In this document: positions 5,157-12,532 of the stretch, in pieces
How positions within the stretch are numbered: the first letter of the stretch is position 1
Layout of the letters: each line of letters begins with the position of its first letter
Origin: Stenotrophomonas sp. UBA2302
GTDB taxonomy: Bacteria > Pseudomonadota > Gammaproteobacteria > Xanthomonadales > Xanthomonadaceae
NCBI GenBank assembly: GCA_002345545.1
Contig: DDVW01000018.1
Span: 1 to 21,055, forward strand
Length of the DNA stretch: 21,055 bases
Reading direction: 5' to 3'
The notes under the pieces: generated by a model
Told to the model about the DNA's origin: nothing
Seen by the model: the letters and a program-made list of their open reading frames with translations, nothing else
The model's database searches: none
Translations under genes and position numbers: made by a program

Positions 5157-7310
5157 TCAGAACTTGCCGTAATACCCTTCCTTCAAGGCGTCGAACAGGT
5201 TGGCGGCGGTGTGCATCTCGCCGTCGTATTCGATCTGCTCATTGCCCTTGACCTCCACCGTGGAGCCGTCTTCCAGCTCGAAACGGTAGGTGGTGTTTTC
5301 CAGGTCCGCTTCCTTGACCAGCACACCCTGGAAGGCGGCGGGGTTGAAGCGGAAGGTGGTGCAGCCCTTCAGGCCCTGCTCGTGGGCGTAGCGGTAGATG
5401 TCCTTGAAGTCCTCGTACGGATAGTCGGTCGGGACGTTGGCGGTCTTGGAGATCGAGCTGTCCACCCATTTCTGCGCGGCGGCCTGCACGTCCACGTGCT
5501 CCTTGGGCGAGATGTCGTCGGCGCTGATGAAGTAGTCCGGCAGCTGCGCGGCGGCGTCTTCGGCAAACGGCATGGCCTTGGCGTTGACCAGCGCGCGGTA
5601 GGCCAGCAATTCGAAGGAGAACACGTCCACCTTTTCCTTGGACTTCTTGCCTTCACGGATCACGTTGCGGCTGTAGTGGTGCGCGAACGATGGCTCGATG
5701 CCGTTGGAGGCGTTGTTGGCCAGGCTCAGCGAGATGGTGCCGGTCGGCGCGATCGAGCTGTGGTGGGTGAAGCGCGCACCGGTTTGCGCCAGTTCATCGA
5801 CCAGTTCCGGAGCGACGGTGGCGATGCGCTGCATGTAGCGGCTGTAGCGGGCGTGCAGCACCTTGCCGGCGATCTTCTGGCCGACCTTCCAGCCGTCCTT
5901 CTTCATTTCCGGACGCTGGCGCAGCATCGCCGCGGTGACGTCGAACTGCTCGTCCATGATCGGTGCGGCGCCCTTCTCGCGGGCCAGCTCCAAGCCGGTT
6001 TCCCAGCCGGCCACGGCCATGTCGCGGGCGATGGCTTCGGTGAACTCGCACGACTCGGTGCTGCCGTACTTCATCTTGAGCATGGTCATGGTGCTGCCCA
6101 GGCCGAGGAAGCCCATGCCGTGGCGGCGCTTGCGCATGATCTCGTTGCGCTGCTGTTCCAGCGGCAGGCCGTTGACCTCGACCACGTTGTCGAGCATGCG
6201 CGTGAACACGCGCACCACTTCCTTGTATTCCTCCCAGTCGAAGGCGGCCTTGTCGGTGAACGGGTCGCGCACGAACTTGGTCAGGTTGACCGAGCCCAGC
6301 AGGCAGGCGCCGTACGGCGGCAGCGGCTGCTCACCGCACGGGTTGGTGGCGCGGATGTTCTCGCACCACCAGTTGTTGTTCATCTCGTTGACGCGGTCGA
6401 TCAGGATGAAACCCGGCTCGGCGTAGTCGTAGGTGGAGACCATGATCATGTCCCACAGGTGGCGGGCACGGATGTGGCCGTAGACCTTGCAGGCGACCAG
6501 GCCATCGTCGCGGACGATGTAGTTCTCATGGGTCGGCCAGTCGCGCCAGACCACGTCACCGGCCTTGGCCAGGTCGATATCACCGTGTTCCTTGGTGTTG
6601 AACGGGAACACCAGCGGCCAGTCGGCGTCGGTCTTGACCGCGTCCATGAAACCGTCGGTGATCAGCAGCGACAGGTTGAACTGGCGCAGGCGGCCGTCCT
6701 CGCGCTTGGCGCGGATGAAATCCTTCACGTCCGGGTGCGACACATCGAAGGTGCCCATCTGCGCGCCGCGGCGGCCACCGGCACTGGACACGGTGAAGCA
6801 CATCTTGTCGTAGATATCCATGAAGGACATCGGCCCGGAGGTGTAGGCGCCGGCGCCGGCGACGAACGCGCCGCGCGGACGCAGCGTGGAGAACTCGTAG
6901 CCGATGCCGCAGCCGGCCTTCAGCGTCAGGCCCGCTTCGTGGACCTTCTCCAGGATGCCGTCCATCGAGTCGGTGATGGTGCCCGATACGGTGCAGTTGA
7001 TGGTGCTGGTGGCCGGCTTGTGTTCCTGCGCACCGGCATTGGAGGTGATGCGCCCGGCTGGAATGGCGCCGCGGCGCAGCGCCCAGACGAAACGCTCGTA
7101 CCAGTAGGCACGCTTCTCGTCGGTCGCTTCGGCATCGGCCAGGGCACGGGCGACGCGCTGGTAGGTGCCGTCGATATCGGCATCCAGCGCCTCACCGGCC
7201 TTGGTGGTGAGGCGGTACTTCTTTTCCCAGATGTCCTGCGAGGCAGGCTGCAGGGGGATCAGGTCCGATTTGGTTTGATTGCTGACCACTTCAAGACGCA
7301 CCGTGCTCAT
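5157..7310 (-). CDS. nrdJa: NrdJa, catalytic subunit of split adenosylcobalamin-dependent (class II) ribonucleotide reductase
   Basis: A 717-residue protein that reduces ribonucleotides to deoxyribonucleotides using adenosylcobalamin. Class II hallmarks are N323-P-C325-G-E327 (thiyl-radical cysteine with its Asn and Glu), C336 eleven residues later (same spacing as C408/C419 of the Lactobacillus enzyme) and C106 (STINCTVSG) as the redox partner. The phosphate-binding loop is APTGTIS at 521 to 527. No N-terminal ATP-cone is visible. The C-terminal cysteine tail of single-chain NrdJ is absent and is supplied by NrdJb two genes downstream. The frame stays open for 91 codons upstream of 7310, but that stretch overlaps the promoter region. 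The ATG at 7310 (MSTVRLEVV), preceded by AGGAG with a long 13-nt spacing, is the likely start. Transcription is probably NrdR-controlled. Confidence 0.93.
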   Translation of the reverse strand: MSTVRLEVVSNQTKSDLIPLQPASQDIWEKKYRLTTKAGEALDADIDGTYQRVARALADAEATDEKRAYWYERFVWALRRGAIPAGRITSNAGAQEHKPATSTINCTVSGTITDSMDGILEKVHEAGLTLKAGCGIGYEFSTLRPRGAFVAGAGAYTSGPMSFMDIYDKMCFTVSSAGGRRGAQMGTFDVSHPDVKDFIRAKREDGRLRQFNLSLLITDGFMDAVKTDADWPLVFPFNTKEHGDIDLAKAGDVVWRDWPTHENYIVRDDGLVACKVYGHIRARHLWDMIMVSTYDYAEPGFILIDRVNEMNNNWWCENIRATNPCGEQPLPPYGACLLGSVNLTKFVRDPFTDKAAFDWEEYKEVVRVFTRMLDNVVEVNGLPLEQQRNEIMRKRRHGMGFLGLGSTMTMLKMKYGSTESCEFTEAIARDMAVAGWETGLELAREKGAAPIMDEQFDVTAAMLRQRPEMKKDGWKVGQKIAGKVLHARYSRYMQRIATVAPELVDELAQTGARFTHHSSIAPTGTISLSLANNASNGIEPSFAHHYSRNVIREGKKSKEKVDVFSFELLAYRALVNAKAMPFAEDAAAQLPDYFISADDISPKEHVDVQAAAQKWVDSSISKTANVPTDYPYEDFKDIYRYAHEQGLKGCTTFRFNPAAFQGVLVKEADLENTTYRFELEDGSTVEVKGNEQIEYDGEMHTAANLFDALKEGYYGKF

Positions 7311-7510
7311 GATGATGGAAATTCTCCTGGAGCGCCCTGAGGCGCGGTTGAACTGTTCCCCGGCGGGCCGGGCGGCAACGACGACGATGCGCAGGCGCGT
7401 GTTTACGCGTCTGCGGACGGGATGAGGGGGATCCGGAAAACACCGGCTTTCTGCATCACTTTCGCGGTCATTGCACGCCTTCCATTGGGGTGCCGACACC
7501 CCGAGCACTA

Positions 7511-7526
7511 ACCCTACTGCTTGGGG
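7511..7526. promoter_or_regulatory. Candidate second (weaker) NrdR box
   Basis: The 16-mer ACCCTACTGCTTGGGG matches the NrdR consensus acaCwAtATaTwGtgt at the C, w and A of the left half and the T, w and G of the right half, but not in the centre. It lies exactly 31 bp (three helical turns) from the stronger box, the spacing typical of NrdR tandem sites. The spacing is the main support. Confidence 0.4.
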
Positions 7527-7541
7527 ACGATTTTCACACCA

Positions 7542-7557
7542 ACCCAATATCTTGTGG
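7542..7557. promoter_or_regulatory. Candidate NrdR box upstream of nrdJa
   Basis: The 16-mer ACCCAATATCTTGTGG matches the idealised NrdR box ACACAATATATTGTGT at 13 of 16 positions, including all the most conserved bases. It lies just downstream of the candidate nrdJa -10 element, where bound repressor would block transcription start. NrdR is the usual repressor of ribonucleotide reductase operons. Confidence 0.62.
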
Positions 7558-7572
7558 CTGATGGCGGACTCA

Positions 7573-7600
7573 AGCTTACCCACCGGCCGGGTGATGTCAA
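7573..7600 (-). promoter_or_regulatory. Candidate sigma-70 promoter of the nrdJ operon
   Basis: The minus strand has a perfect -35 TTGACA (7595 to 7600), a 16-bp spacer and a -10-like TAAGCT (7573 to 7578), with the NrdR box immediately downstream. The -10 is weak, so the start site is uncertain. The remaining gene-free sequence up to 7760 shows no promoter for the divergent protease gene that I can support. Confidence 0.45.
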
Positions 7601-7775
7601 ACGAAAAATCTGCCCTTTCCCTCTTGCAATCGGCGAAGCGCTTGCCGGCCTTGGGATTGCGGCAGTGCAGAAGATTTCATTGTTGATTTAGCTGCTGCCG
7701 GCCACACTCCTGTTCAGCGAATTCCGCCCCCACCCGATGCGCCGACCCGGCGCCTGTGCACGGAGCTACCGGCTT

Positions 7776-9206
7776 ATGCGACCGATCCCCACGCTGTTGA
7801 CCCTGGCCCTGGCCGCCGCGTTTGGCGGCTTTACCGCCATGGCCCTGGATGCCCACCTGGACAACCGCGCCAGCGCCGCGCCGGTGGTGGCCAGCGCCGT
7901 TCCTGCCGTGGCCGCATTGCCGGCCACGGTGGCCGGACAGCCGCTGCCGTCGCTGGCACCGATGCTGGAAAAAGCGATGCCGGCGGTGGTCAGCGTCAAC
8001 ACCAAACAGGTGGTGCGGGTGCGCAACCCGTTCTTCGATGATCCGTTCTTCCGCCGCCTGTTCCCGCAGGTGCCGCAGGAGCGCATCAACGAGTCGCTGG
8101 GCTCCGGGGTGATCATCGATGCGGCCAAGGGCTATGTGCTGACCAACCACCACGTCATCGAGAACGCCGACGACGTGCAGGTGACGCTGGCCGACGGGCG
8201 CACGGTGAAGGCCGAGTTCCTCGGCTCGGACCGCGACACCGACATCGCGCTGATCCGCATCCCGGCGGAAAACCTGACCGCCCTGCCGCTGGGCAACAGC
8301 GACCAGCTGCGGGTGGGTGATTTCGTGGTGGCGATCGGCAACCCGTTCGGCTTCAGCCAGACGGTGACCAGCGGCATCGTCTCGGCGGTGGGGCGCAGCG
8401 GCATCCGCGGACTGGGCTACCAGAACTTCATCCAGACCGATGCCTCGATCAACCCGGGCAACTCCGGCGGCGCGCTGGTCAACCTCGCCGGACAGCTGGT
8501 CGGCATCAACACCGCCAGCTTCAACCCGCAGGGCAGCATGGCCGGCAATATCGGCCTGGGCCTGGCGATTCCCTCCAACCTAACCCGCGACGTGGTCGAG
8601 CAGCTGATCACCAAGGGCGTGGTGGTACGCGGCACACTGGGCGTGGAAACCCAGAACCTGACCCAGCAGATCGCGCAGGGGCTGGGCCTGGAGGAAGCGC
8701 GCGGCGCGCTGGTGACCCGCGTGCTGGCCGGCTCCGGCGCCGCCGCGGCCGGATTGAAGGCAGGCGATGTGGTCACCGCGATCAACGGCCATCGCGTGGA
8801 CAACGCGCAGGCGCTGCACAACTACGAGGGTCTGCAGGCGGTGGGACGCACGGTCGAGCTGGACGTGCGCCGTGAGGGCAAGCCGCTGCAGCTCAAGGTC
8901 ACGCTGAAGGAGCAGCCGCGTGCGGTGAGTGGTGACACGCTGGATCCGCGCCTGTCCGGTGCCACCTTTGTCGACCTTCCCGAATCCCTGCGCCAGTCCG
9001 GCCTCAAGGGCGTGCTGGTCAGCGAGGTGGAACGCGGCAGCCGTGCGGCGCAATCGCAACTGGCCAGCGGCGATGTGATCCTGGCCTCGAGCAGTGGCGA
9101 GTTCAGCGATCTGGCCAGCTGGCGTGCCAGCTTCCAGCCACGGCCACAGCAGCTGGTGCTGAGCATCCTGCGCGGCAACGGCCGTGGGCAGCTGTTGATG
9201 CGATGA
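7776..9206 (+). CDS. degP: Periplasmic serine endoprotease, DegP/MucD (HtrA, Do) family
   Basis: A 476-residue protease and chaperone for envelope quality control. Its N-terminal hydrophobic segment (residues 4 to 24) acts as an export signal. The trypsin-like domain has catalytic His126 (TNHHV), Asp156 (DTDIALIRI) and Ser230 (NPGNSGGAL). Two PDZ domains follow at about 285 to 378 and 395 to 470, as in DegP, DegQ and MucD rather than single-PDZ DegS. The ATG at 7776 is preferred over one 13 codons upstream because it is preceded by GGAG at a 10-nt spacing and starts directly with the signal sequence. Transcribed divergently from nrdJa. It stands alone in the window, without an anti-sigma or mucABC-like neighbour, so regulation is not evident. 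Confidence 0.92.
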   Translation: MRPIPTLLTLALAAAFGGFTAMALDAHLDNRASAAPVVASAVPAVAALPATVAGQPLPSLAPMLEKAMPAVVSVNTKQVVRVRNPFFDDPFFRRLFPQVPQERINESLGSGVIIDAAKGYVLTNHHVIENADDVQVTLADGRTVKAEFLGSDRDTDIALIRIPAENLTALPLGNSDQLRVGDFVVAIGNPFGFSQTVTSGIVSAVGRSGIRGLGYQNFIQTDASINPGNSGGALVNLAGQLVGINTASFNPQGSMAGNIGLGLAIPSNLTRDVVEQLITKGVVVRGTLGVETQNLTQQIAQGLGLEEARGALVTRVLAGSGAAAAGLKAGDVVTAINGHRVDNAQALHNYEGLQAVGRTVELDVRREGKPLQLKVTLKEQPRAVSGDTLDPRLSGATFVDLPESLRQSGLKGVLVSEVERGSRAAQSQLASGDVILASSSGEFSDLASWRASFQPRPQQLVLSILRGNGRGQLLMR

Positions 9207-9212
9207 TGGAGC

Positions 9213-9251
9213 CCGGCCGTAACGCGCTTTACACCCCACGGCTGGTATTTC
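9213..9251 (+). terminator. Weak terminator-like hairpin after the protease gene
   Basis: CCGGCCGT (9213 to 9220) pairs with ACGGCTGG (9238 to 9245) through 8 bp including one G-U, with a 17-nt loop, followed by TATTTC. The loop is long and the T-run poor, so termination would be inefficient. Confidence 0.28.
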
Positions 9252-9313
9252 TGGAAGCCCGTTTGCAACCGCGCGCCGCGTGACGGCGCTCCCGCTGAAA
9301 CCTGGAGATCACG

Positions 9314-9673
9314 ATGAGCCCCACCAATACCGAGAACATGAAAGAACACCTGGGCGAGGCCGGATCGCACCTGAAGTCCGCCGCCTCCGCCGCCGGTTCG
9401 GCGGTCAAGGGCGCCGCCGGCGCCGCCACCGACGAACTGCGCTTGGGCAAGGCCAACCTGAAGGCCGAGCTGTCCGACAGCGCGCTGTCCGGACTGGCCG
9501 CCGCCGAACTCGGCGGTGCCGCCGCCAAGGAGCAGATGGACGCGCTGATGGACAAGGGCAAGGATCTGGTCGACAGCGCCGCCGAGCTGATCCGCGAGCG
9601 TCCGCTGGCTTCGTTCGGCGTCGCCTTCGCCGCCGGCTGGATCATCGCCAAGCTCGCTCGCAGCAACGACTGA
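9314..9673 (+). CDS. DUF883/ElaB-YqjD family membrane-anchored protein
   Basis: A 119-residue protein with a long Ala/Lys/Glu helix (about 10 to 95), including several alanine-glycine-rich heptads. One C-terminal membrane segment follows (LASFGVAFAAGWIIAKLA, about 98 to 115), preceded by the ERPLA motif common to the family. E. coli YqjD and ElaB are inner-membrane proteins that bind ribosomes in stationary phase; whether this one does is inference. GGAG lies 9 nt before the ATG. It opens a tight cluster with a YqjE-like gene and an unknown gene, the same order as yqjD-yqjE-yqjK in enterobacteria. Confidence 0.82.
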   Translation: MSPTNTENMKEHLGEAGSHLKSAASAAGSAVKGAAGAATDELRLGKANLKAELSDSALSGLAAAELGGAAAKEQMDALMDKGKDLVDSAAELIRERPLASFGVAFAAGWIIAKLARSND

Positions 9674-9678
9674 CCGGC

Positions 9679-10179
9679 GTGAGCGAAAGCGAAACCGCAA
9701 CTCCCGGGCCGGAGCCTGACAACAGCGACGGTCAGGCCGCCCCGGCTCCCGGCCTGGAGGAAAGCATCCGCCAGATCGGCAGTGCCGGCCGCGACACGCT
9801 GGATGCCGCCGGCCACACCGTGCGCTCGTTGCGGCGGCTGGTATCGGCCGACTTCGCGCTGGCGCGCAGCGCGTTCGGCCGGGCACTGGCGTGGAGCGGC
9901 GTCGCCATCGTGTTCGGCGCCTCGGCGTGGCTGCTGCTGGCCGCCACGCTGGTGGCACTATTGCAATACATCGGCCTGTCACTGTTCACCTCGCTGCTGG
10001 TTCCCACCCTCGCCAGCCTGGCGATGGCCGGTTATGCGGTCTGGCGGGTGTCGTACTTCTTCCACCACACCGGCATGCATGCCACCCGCCGGCAGCTGTC
10101 GCGGCTGGGACTGTTCGACGAACCTGCCGCGGACGATGCCGAGGCCGAGGTGGAGCTTCCGGGGGACGGCACACCATGA
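9679..10179 (+). CDS. YqjE-like (phage holin superfamily III / DUF1469) membrane protein
   Basis: A 166-residue protein starting with GTG at 9679, five bases after the TGA of the YqjD-like gene, so translation is probably coupled; no clear Shine-Dalgarno is seen. The N-terminus is a Pro/Ala-rich soluble stretch. Two membrane helices follow (about 71 to 96 and 100 to 122, with VAIVFGASAWLLLAATLVAL in the first), then a basic segment (HHTGMHATRRQLSRLGLF) and an acidic tail. The pattern fits the YqjE family. The role is unknown; despite the family name there is no sign of phage lysis genes. Its end overlaps the next start as ATGA. Confidence 0.75.
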   Translation: MSESETATPGPEPDNSDGQAAPAPGLEESIRQIGSAGRDTLDAAGHTVRSLRRLVSADFALARSAFGRALAWSGVAIVFGASAWLLLAATLVALLQYIGLSLFTSLLVPTLASLAMAGYAVWRVSYFFHHTGMHATRRQLSRLGLFDEPAADDAEAEVELPGDGTP

Positions 10180-10610
10180 ATTTCGATGACCTGCAGCACC
10201 GCGTGCGCCGCGCCGAAGCGCTGGCCCAGATCCGCAGCGAGCAGACCCTGCAGCACTGGAGCACGCTGGAGCGTGTCTGGCGCAGTGCGTGGACGCCCGG
10301 GCGCATCCTCGTGGCCGGCCTGGCCGGTGGCTTCGTGGCCGGGAAGCTGGAGCCGAACGGCGCCTTCAGCGGTGCCCGCTGGCTGCAGATGATCGGCTCG
10401 GTGTCCGGCCTGGTGGCCTCGGCGCAGGCCTCGGTGGCCTCCCTTGCCGCCGCCGCGGCGGGCATGGCGGCGCAGCAGGCCGGCGAAGCGGCCGATGAAG
10501 CCGGACAGGCCAGCGACATCCCGCCATCGCCCGGCACCGCCAGTGCCGCAGCGCCCCATCCGATGCCACCGCGCGCAGCCGAAGCCGCCACCGAAGTATC
10601 GGAAGACTGA
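10176..10610 (+). CDS. Unknown small membrane-associated protein (third gene of the yqjDE-like cluster)
   Basis: A 144-residue protein whose ATG overlaps the stop of the YqjE-like gene (ATGA). Residues 1 to 35 form a charged amphipathic helix (FDDLQHRVRRAEALAQIRSE). A glycine-rich hydrophobic stretch (RILVAGLAGGFVAG, about 43 to 56) may be a short membrane segment. An alanine-rich region (about 78 to 100) and a Pro/Ala-rich tail follow. It has the position of E. coli yqjK, but I do not see clear similarity and cannot name a function. Frame and overlap support it as a real gene co-translated with its neighbours. Confidence 0.7.
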   Translation: MNFDDLQHRVRRAEALAQIRSEQTLQHWSTLERVWRSAWTPGRILVAGLAGGFVAGKLEPNGAFSGARWLQMIGSVSGLVASAQASVASLAAAAAGMAAQQAGEAADEAGQASDIPPSPGTASAAAPHPMPPRAAEAATEVSED

Positions 10611-10651
10611 ACCCGCCGCCCTGCCGTCCCATCTCCGGGAGCATCGTCCGC

Positions 10652-11746
10652 ATGTCCGAGTCGTTGCCCGAAGCCGACACCCCTGCCGACACCGCCCTCC
10701 CCGCGCCACGCCCGCGCGCGCCCACCGCGCTGGTGGTGCTGGCCACGCTGGCCGTCGGCTACACCCTGTGGGCCGCGCAGAGCGTGATCCTGCCGGTGCT
10801 GCTGACGATGTTCTTCGCGCTGGTCGGCAATCCGATCATCCGCGGGCTGCAGAAGCTGCGCGTCCCGCGCTTCCTGGCCGCCATGCTGGTGCTGCTGGGC
10901 GGGCTGGCCGGCAGTGGTGCGCTGGCGGTGCAACTGGCCGGGCCGGCCAGCGACTGGGTGCAACAGGCGCCCCAGCAGCTGCGGCAGATCTCGCGCCAGG
11001 TGCAGGCGCTGGTCAAGCCGGTGCAGCAGGCCAACCAGGCGGCCGAAAGTTTCGCCCGTGCCGCCGGCGGCGAAGGCAGCCGCAAGGTGGAGGTGGTCCG
11101 CACCCAGCTCGATGACCCGTACAAGGTGCTGGTGCGCACGCCCAAGCTGGCCGCCTCGGCGCTGGCGGTGGTGCTGCTGACGCTGTTCTTCATGATCTAC
11201 GGGCAGAACCTGCAACGGCATGTGCTGGCGCTGCTGCCCAACCGCCAGCAGAAGCGTTTCACCGCCGAGATCCTGCGTTCGATCGAACACGAGATCTCGC
11301 GCTATGTGCTGACCATCAGCGTGATCAACGTGCTGGTGGGGCTGGCACTGGCCGGTACGCTGGTGCTGCTGGGCATCGACCTGCCCGACGCCTTGCTGTG
11401 GGGCACGGTGGCGGCGCTGCTGAATTTCGCACCGTACGTGGGTGCGCTGATCGGCATCGCGCTGATGCTGCTGGTGGGCTTTGTCGAATTCCGCGATCCG
11501 CTCACCGCGACGCTGCCGGCGTTGTGCTACCTGGCCCTGCACACGCTGGAGGGACAGCTGGTGACGCCGGTGGTGCTCGGCCGCAGCATGGCGATCTCAC
11601 CGTTGATGCTGATCCTGGCGCTGATGCTGTTCGGCTGGCTGTGGGGTATGGTCGGCCTGCTGCTGGCGGTGCCGCTGCTGGTCTGCGTGAAGCTGGTGCT
11701 GACCCGGCTGGACGGCATGCAGGGCTGGGCACGCCTGCTGGAATAG
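10652..11746 (+). CDS. AI-2E family (UPF0118/PerM-like) membrane transport protein
   Basis: A 364-residue polytopic inner-membrane protein with about eight predicted helices and a soluble central segment (about 90 to 165). Family signatures are the paired N-terminal helices with LPVLLTMFFALVGNPIIRGL, then LLNFAPYVGALIGI, and EGQLVTPVVLGRSMAISPLM near the C-terminus. Members have been linked to autoinducer-2 export or sodium/proton transport; the substrate here cannot be told. CGGGAG lies 10 nt before the ATG. It is 41 bp downstream of the yqjDE-like cluster, so it may share its transcript. Confidence 0.87.
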   Translation: MSESLPEADTPADTALPAPRPRAPTALVVLATLAVGYTLWAAQSVILPVLLTMFFALVGNPIIRGLQKLRVPRFLAAMLVLLGGLAGSGALAVQLAGPASDWVQQAPQQLRQISRQVQALVKPVQQANQAAESFARAAGGEGSRKVEVVRTQLDDPYKVLVRTPKLAASALAVVLLTLFFMIYGQNLQRHVLALLPNRQQKRFTAEILRSIEHEISRYVLTISVINVLVGLALAGTLVLLGIDLPDALLWGTVAALLNFAPYVGALIGIALMLLVGFVEFRDPLTATLPALCYLALHTLEGQLVTPVVLGRSMAISPLMLILALMLFGWLWGMVGLLLAVPLLVCVKLVLTRLDGMQGWARLLE

Positions 11747-11777
11747 TGCGTCGCAGGCCCGCGGCGGTGGCTTGGCG

Positions 11778-11792
11778 TAAAATGGCGCGGTG
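11778..11792 (+). promoter_or_regulatory. -10 element close to the HAD gene start; probable leaderless mRNA
   Basis: TAAAAT (11778 to 11783) ends 6 bp before the GTG start at 11790. Transcription starting the usual 6 to 7 bp after a -10 would begin at the start codon itself, and no Shine-Dalgarno sequence is present. The -35 region is weak. Confidence 0.45.
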
Positions 11793-12497
11793 AATTTCCC
11801 TGTCCTTGCCATCACCCTCGACCTGGACGACACGCTGTGGCCGTTCGCGCCCATCGGCGCGCGCATCGACCAGGTGCTGCACGACTGGATGTGCGTCCAC
11901 AGCCCCGCCACGGCGGCGATGTACCCGGTGGAGGCGATGCGCGAACTGCGCGTGCGCACCTTCGATGACAACCCGCACCTGCACTATGACCTGAGTGCGC
12001 TGCGGCGCCTGACCCTGACCGAAGCCCTGCACAACAGCGGCGCCAGCATGGCGTTGCTGGAACCCGCCTACGAAGCGTTCTACGCCGCGCGCAACCAGGT
12101 CGAGTTCTATCCCGACGCACTGGCCGCGCTGCGCCGCATCGCCGCGCGGGTGCCGGTGGCCGCAGTCAGCAACGGCAACGCCGACCTGCAGCGCATCGGC
12201 ATCGGCGCGCTGTTCGCCTTCCAGCTGGGCTCACGCGAGTACGGCGCTGCCAAGCCGGACCCGGGCATCTTCCACGCCGCCTGCGACCGCCTCGGCGTTG
12301 CGCCGGCACAGGTGCTGCACGTCGGCGATCACGTTGAAATGGACGTGGCCGGGGCGATGCGCGCGGGCCTGCGTGGCTGCTGGATCAACCGCGAATCACA
12401 CACATGGACCCATGAAGAGCTGCAGCCCGACCTGCAGTTCGACACCCTGACTGGGCTGGCCGACTGGCTGGATGGCAACGCATCCGCCCCCCGCTGA
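11790..12497 (+). CDS. HAD-superfamily hydrolase (phosphatase-like)
   Basis: A 235-residue cytosolic hydrolase with all four HAD motifs: I, D11-L-D13-D14-T15 (nucleophile D11, acid D13); II, S127 in VAAVSNGNAD; III, K155 in YGAAKPDPGIF; IV, G179-D180 and D185 in HVGDHVEMDVAG. The C1-type cap (about 18 to 105) and overall size fit the 2-haloacid-dehalogenase/phosphoglycolate phosphatase-like group. The substrate cannot be inferred; most relatives are phosphatases. The start is GTG without a ribosome-binding site and with a -10 element just upstream. It is followed 35 bp later by the M17 aminopeptidase gene on the same strand, so they may be co-transcribed. Confidence 0.88.
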   Translation: MNFPVLAITLDLDDTLWPFAPIGARIDQVLHDWMCVHSPATAAMYPVEAMRELRVRTFDDNPHLHYDLSALRRLTLTEALHNSGASMALLEPAYEAFYAARNQVEFYPDALAALRRIAARVPVAAVSNGNADLQRIGIGALFAFQLGSREYGAAKPDPGIFHAACDRLGVAPAQVLHVGDHVEMDVAGAMRAGLRGCWINRESHTWTHEELQPDLQFDTLTGLADWLDGNASAPR

Positions 12498-12532
12498 ACC
12501 GGCCGCCCCACCACTTGCAGTAGAGGTATCGC

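Larger units (their letters stand above)
7311..7565 (-). promoter_or_regulatory. Long nrdJa leader with a GC hairpin
   Basis: If the promoter at 7573 to 7600 is used, the nrdJa mRNA has an untranslated leader of roughly 250 nt. It contains a perfect 6-bp hairpin with a TCGG loop (7487 to 7502, GGGGTG and CACCCC). I looked for cobalamin-riboswitch landmarks, which would suit a B12 enzyme, and did not find a convincing B12 box. The leader function is unknown. Confidence 0.3.

Noticed and set aside
4088..5251. A 387-codon plus-strand open frame rich in Phe, Ala and Thr opposite the histone-like gene
   Set aside because: The repeats are just the complement of AAG/GCC codons of the Lys/Ala-rich gene, which has a strong ribosome-binding site.
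5043..7340. A 765-codon plus-strand open frame opposite nrdJa
   Set aside because: It is antisense to a well-supported enzyme, and its composition (Val/Gly/His/Arg/Asp-rich, no domain) is typical of a shadow frame in GC-rich DNA.
7311..7565. Cobalamin riboswitch in front of the B12-dependent reductase
   Set aside because: The leader has a hairpin, but I could not find the conserved B12 box or the expected surrounding helices.
7311..7583. N-terminal extension of NrdJa by 91 codons
   Set aside because: The frame is open, but it runs through the candidate NrdR boxes and has no family similarity; the ATG at 7310 has AGGAG upstream.
9679..10179. Phage lysis cassette, suggested by the holin-superfamily membrane protein
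   Set aside because: No endolysin, spanin or other phage gene is nearby; the neighbours fit the yqjD/yqjE housekeeping cluster.
9986..11542. A long minus-strand frame opposite the yqjE-like and AI-2E genes
   Set aside because: His/Gln/Arg-rich shadow sequence without any domain, whereas the plus-strand genes have clear family signatures.
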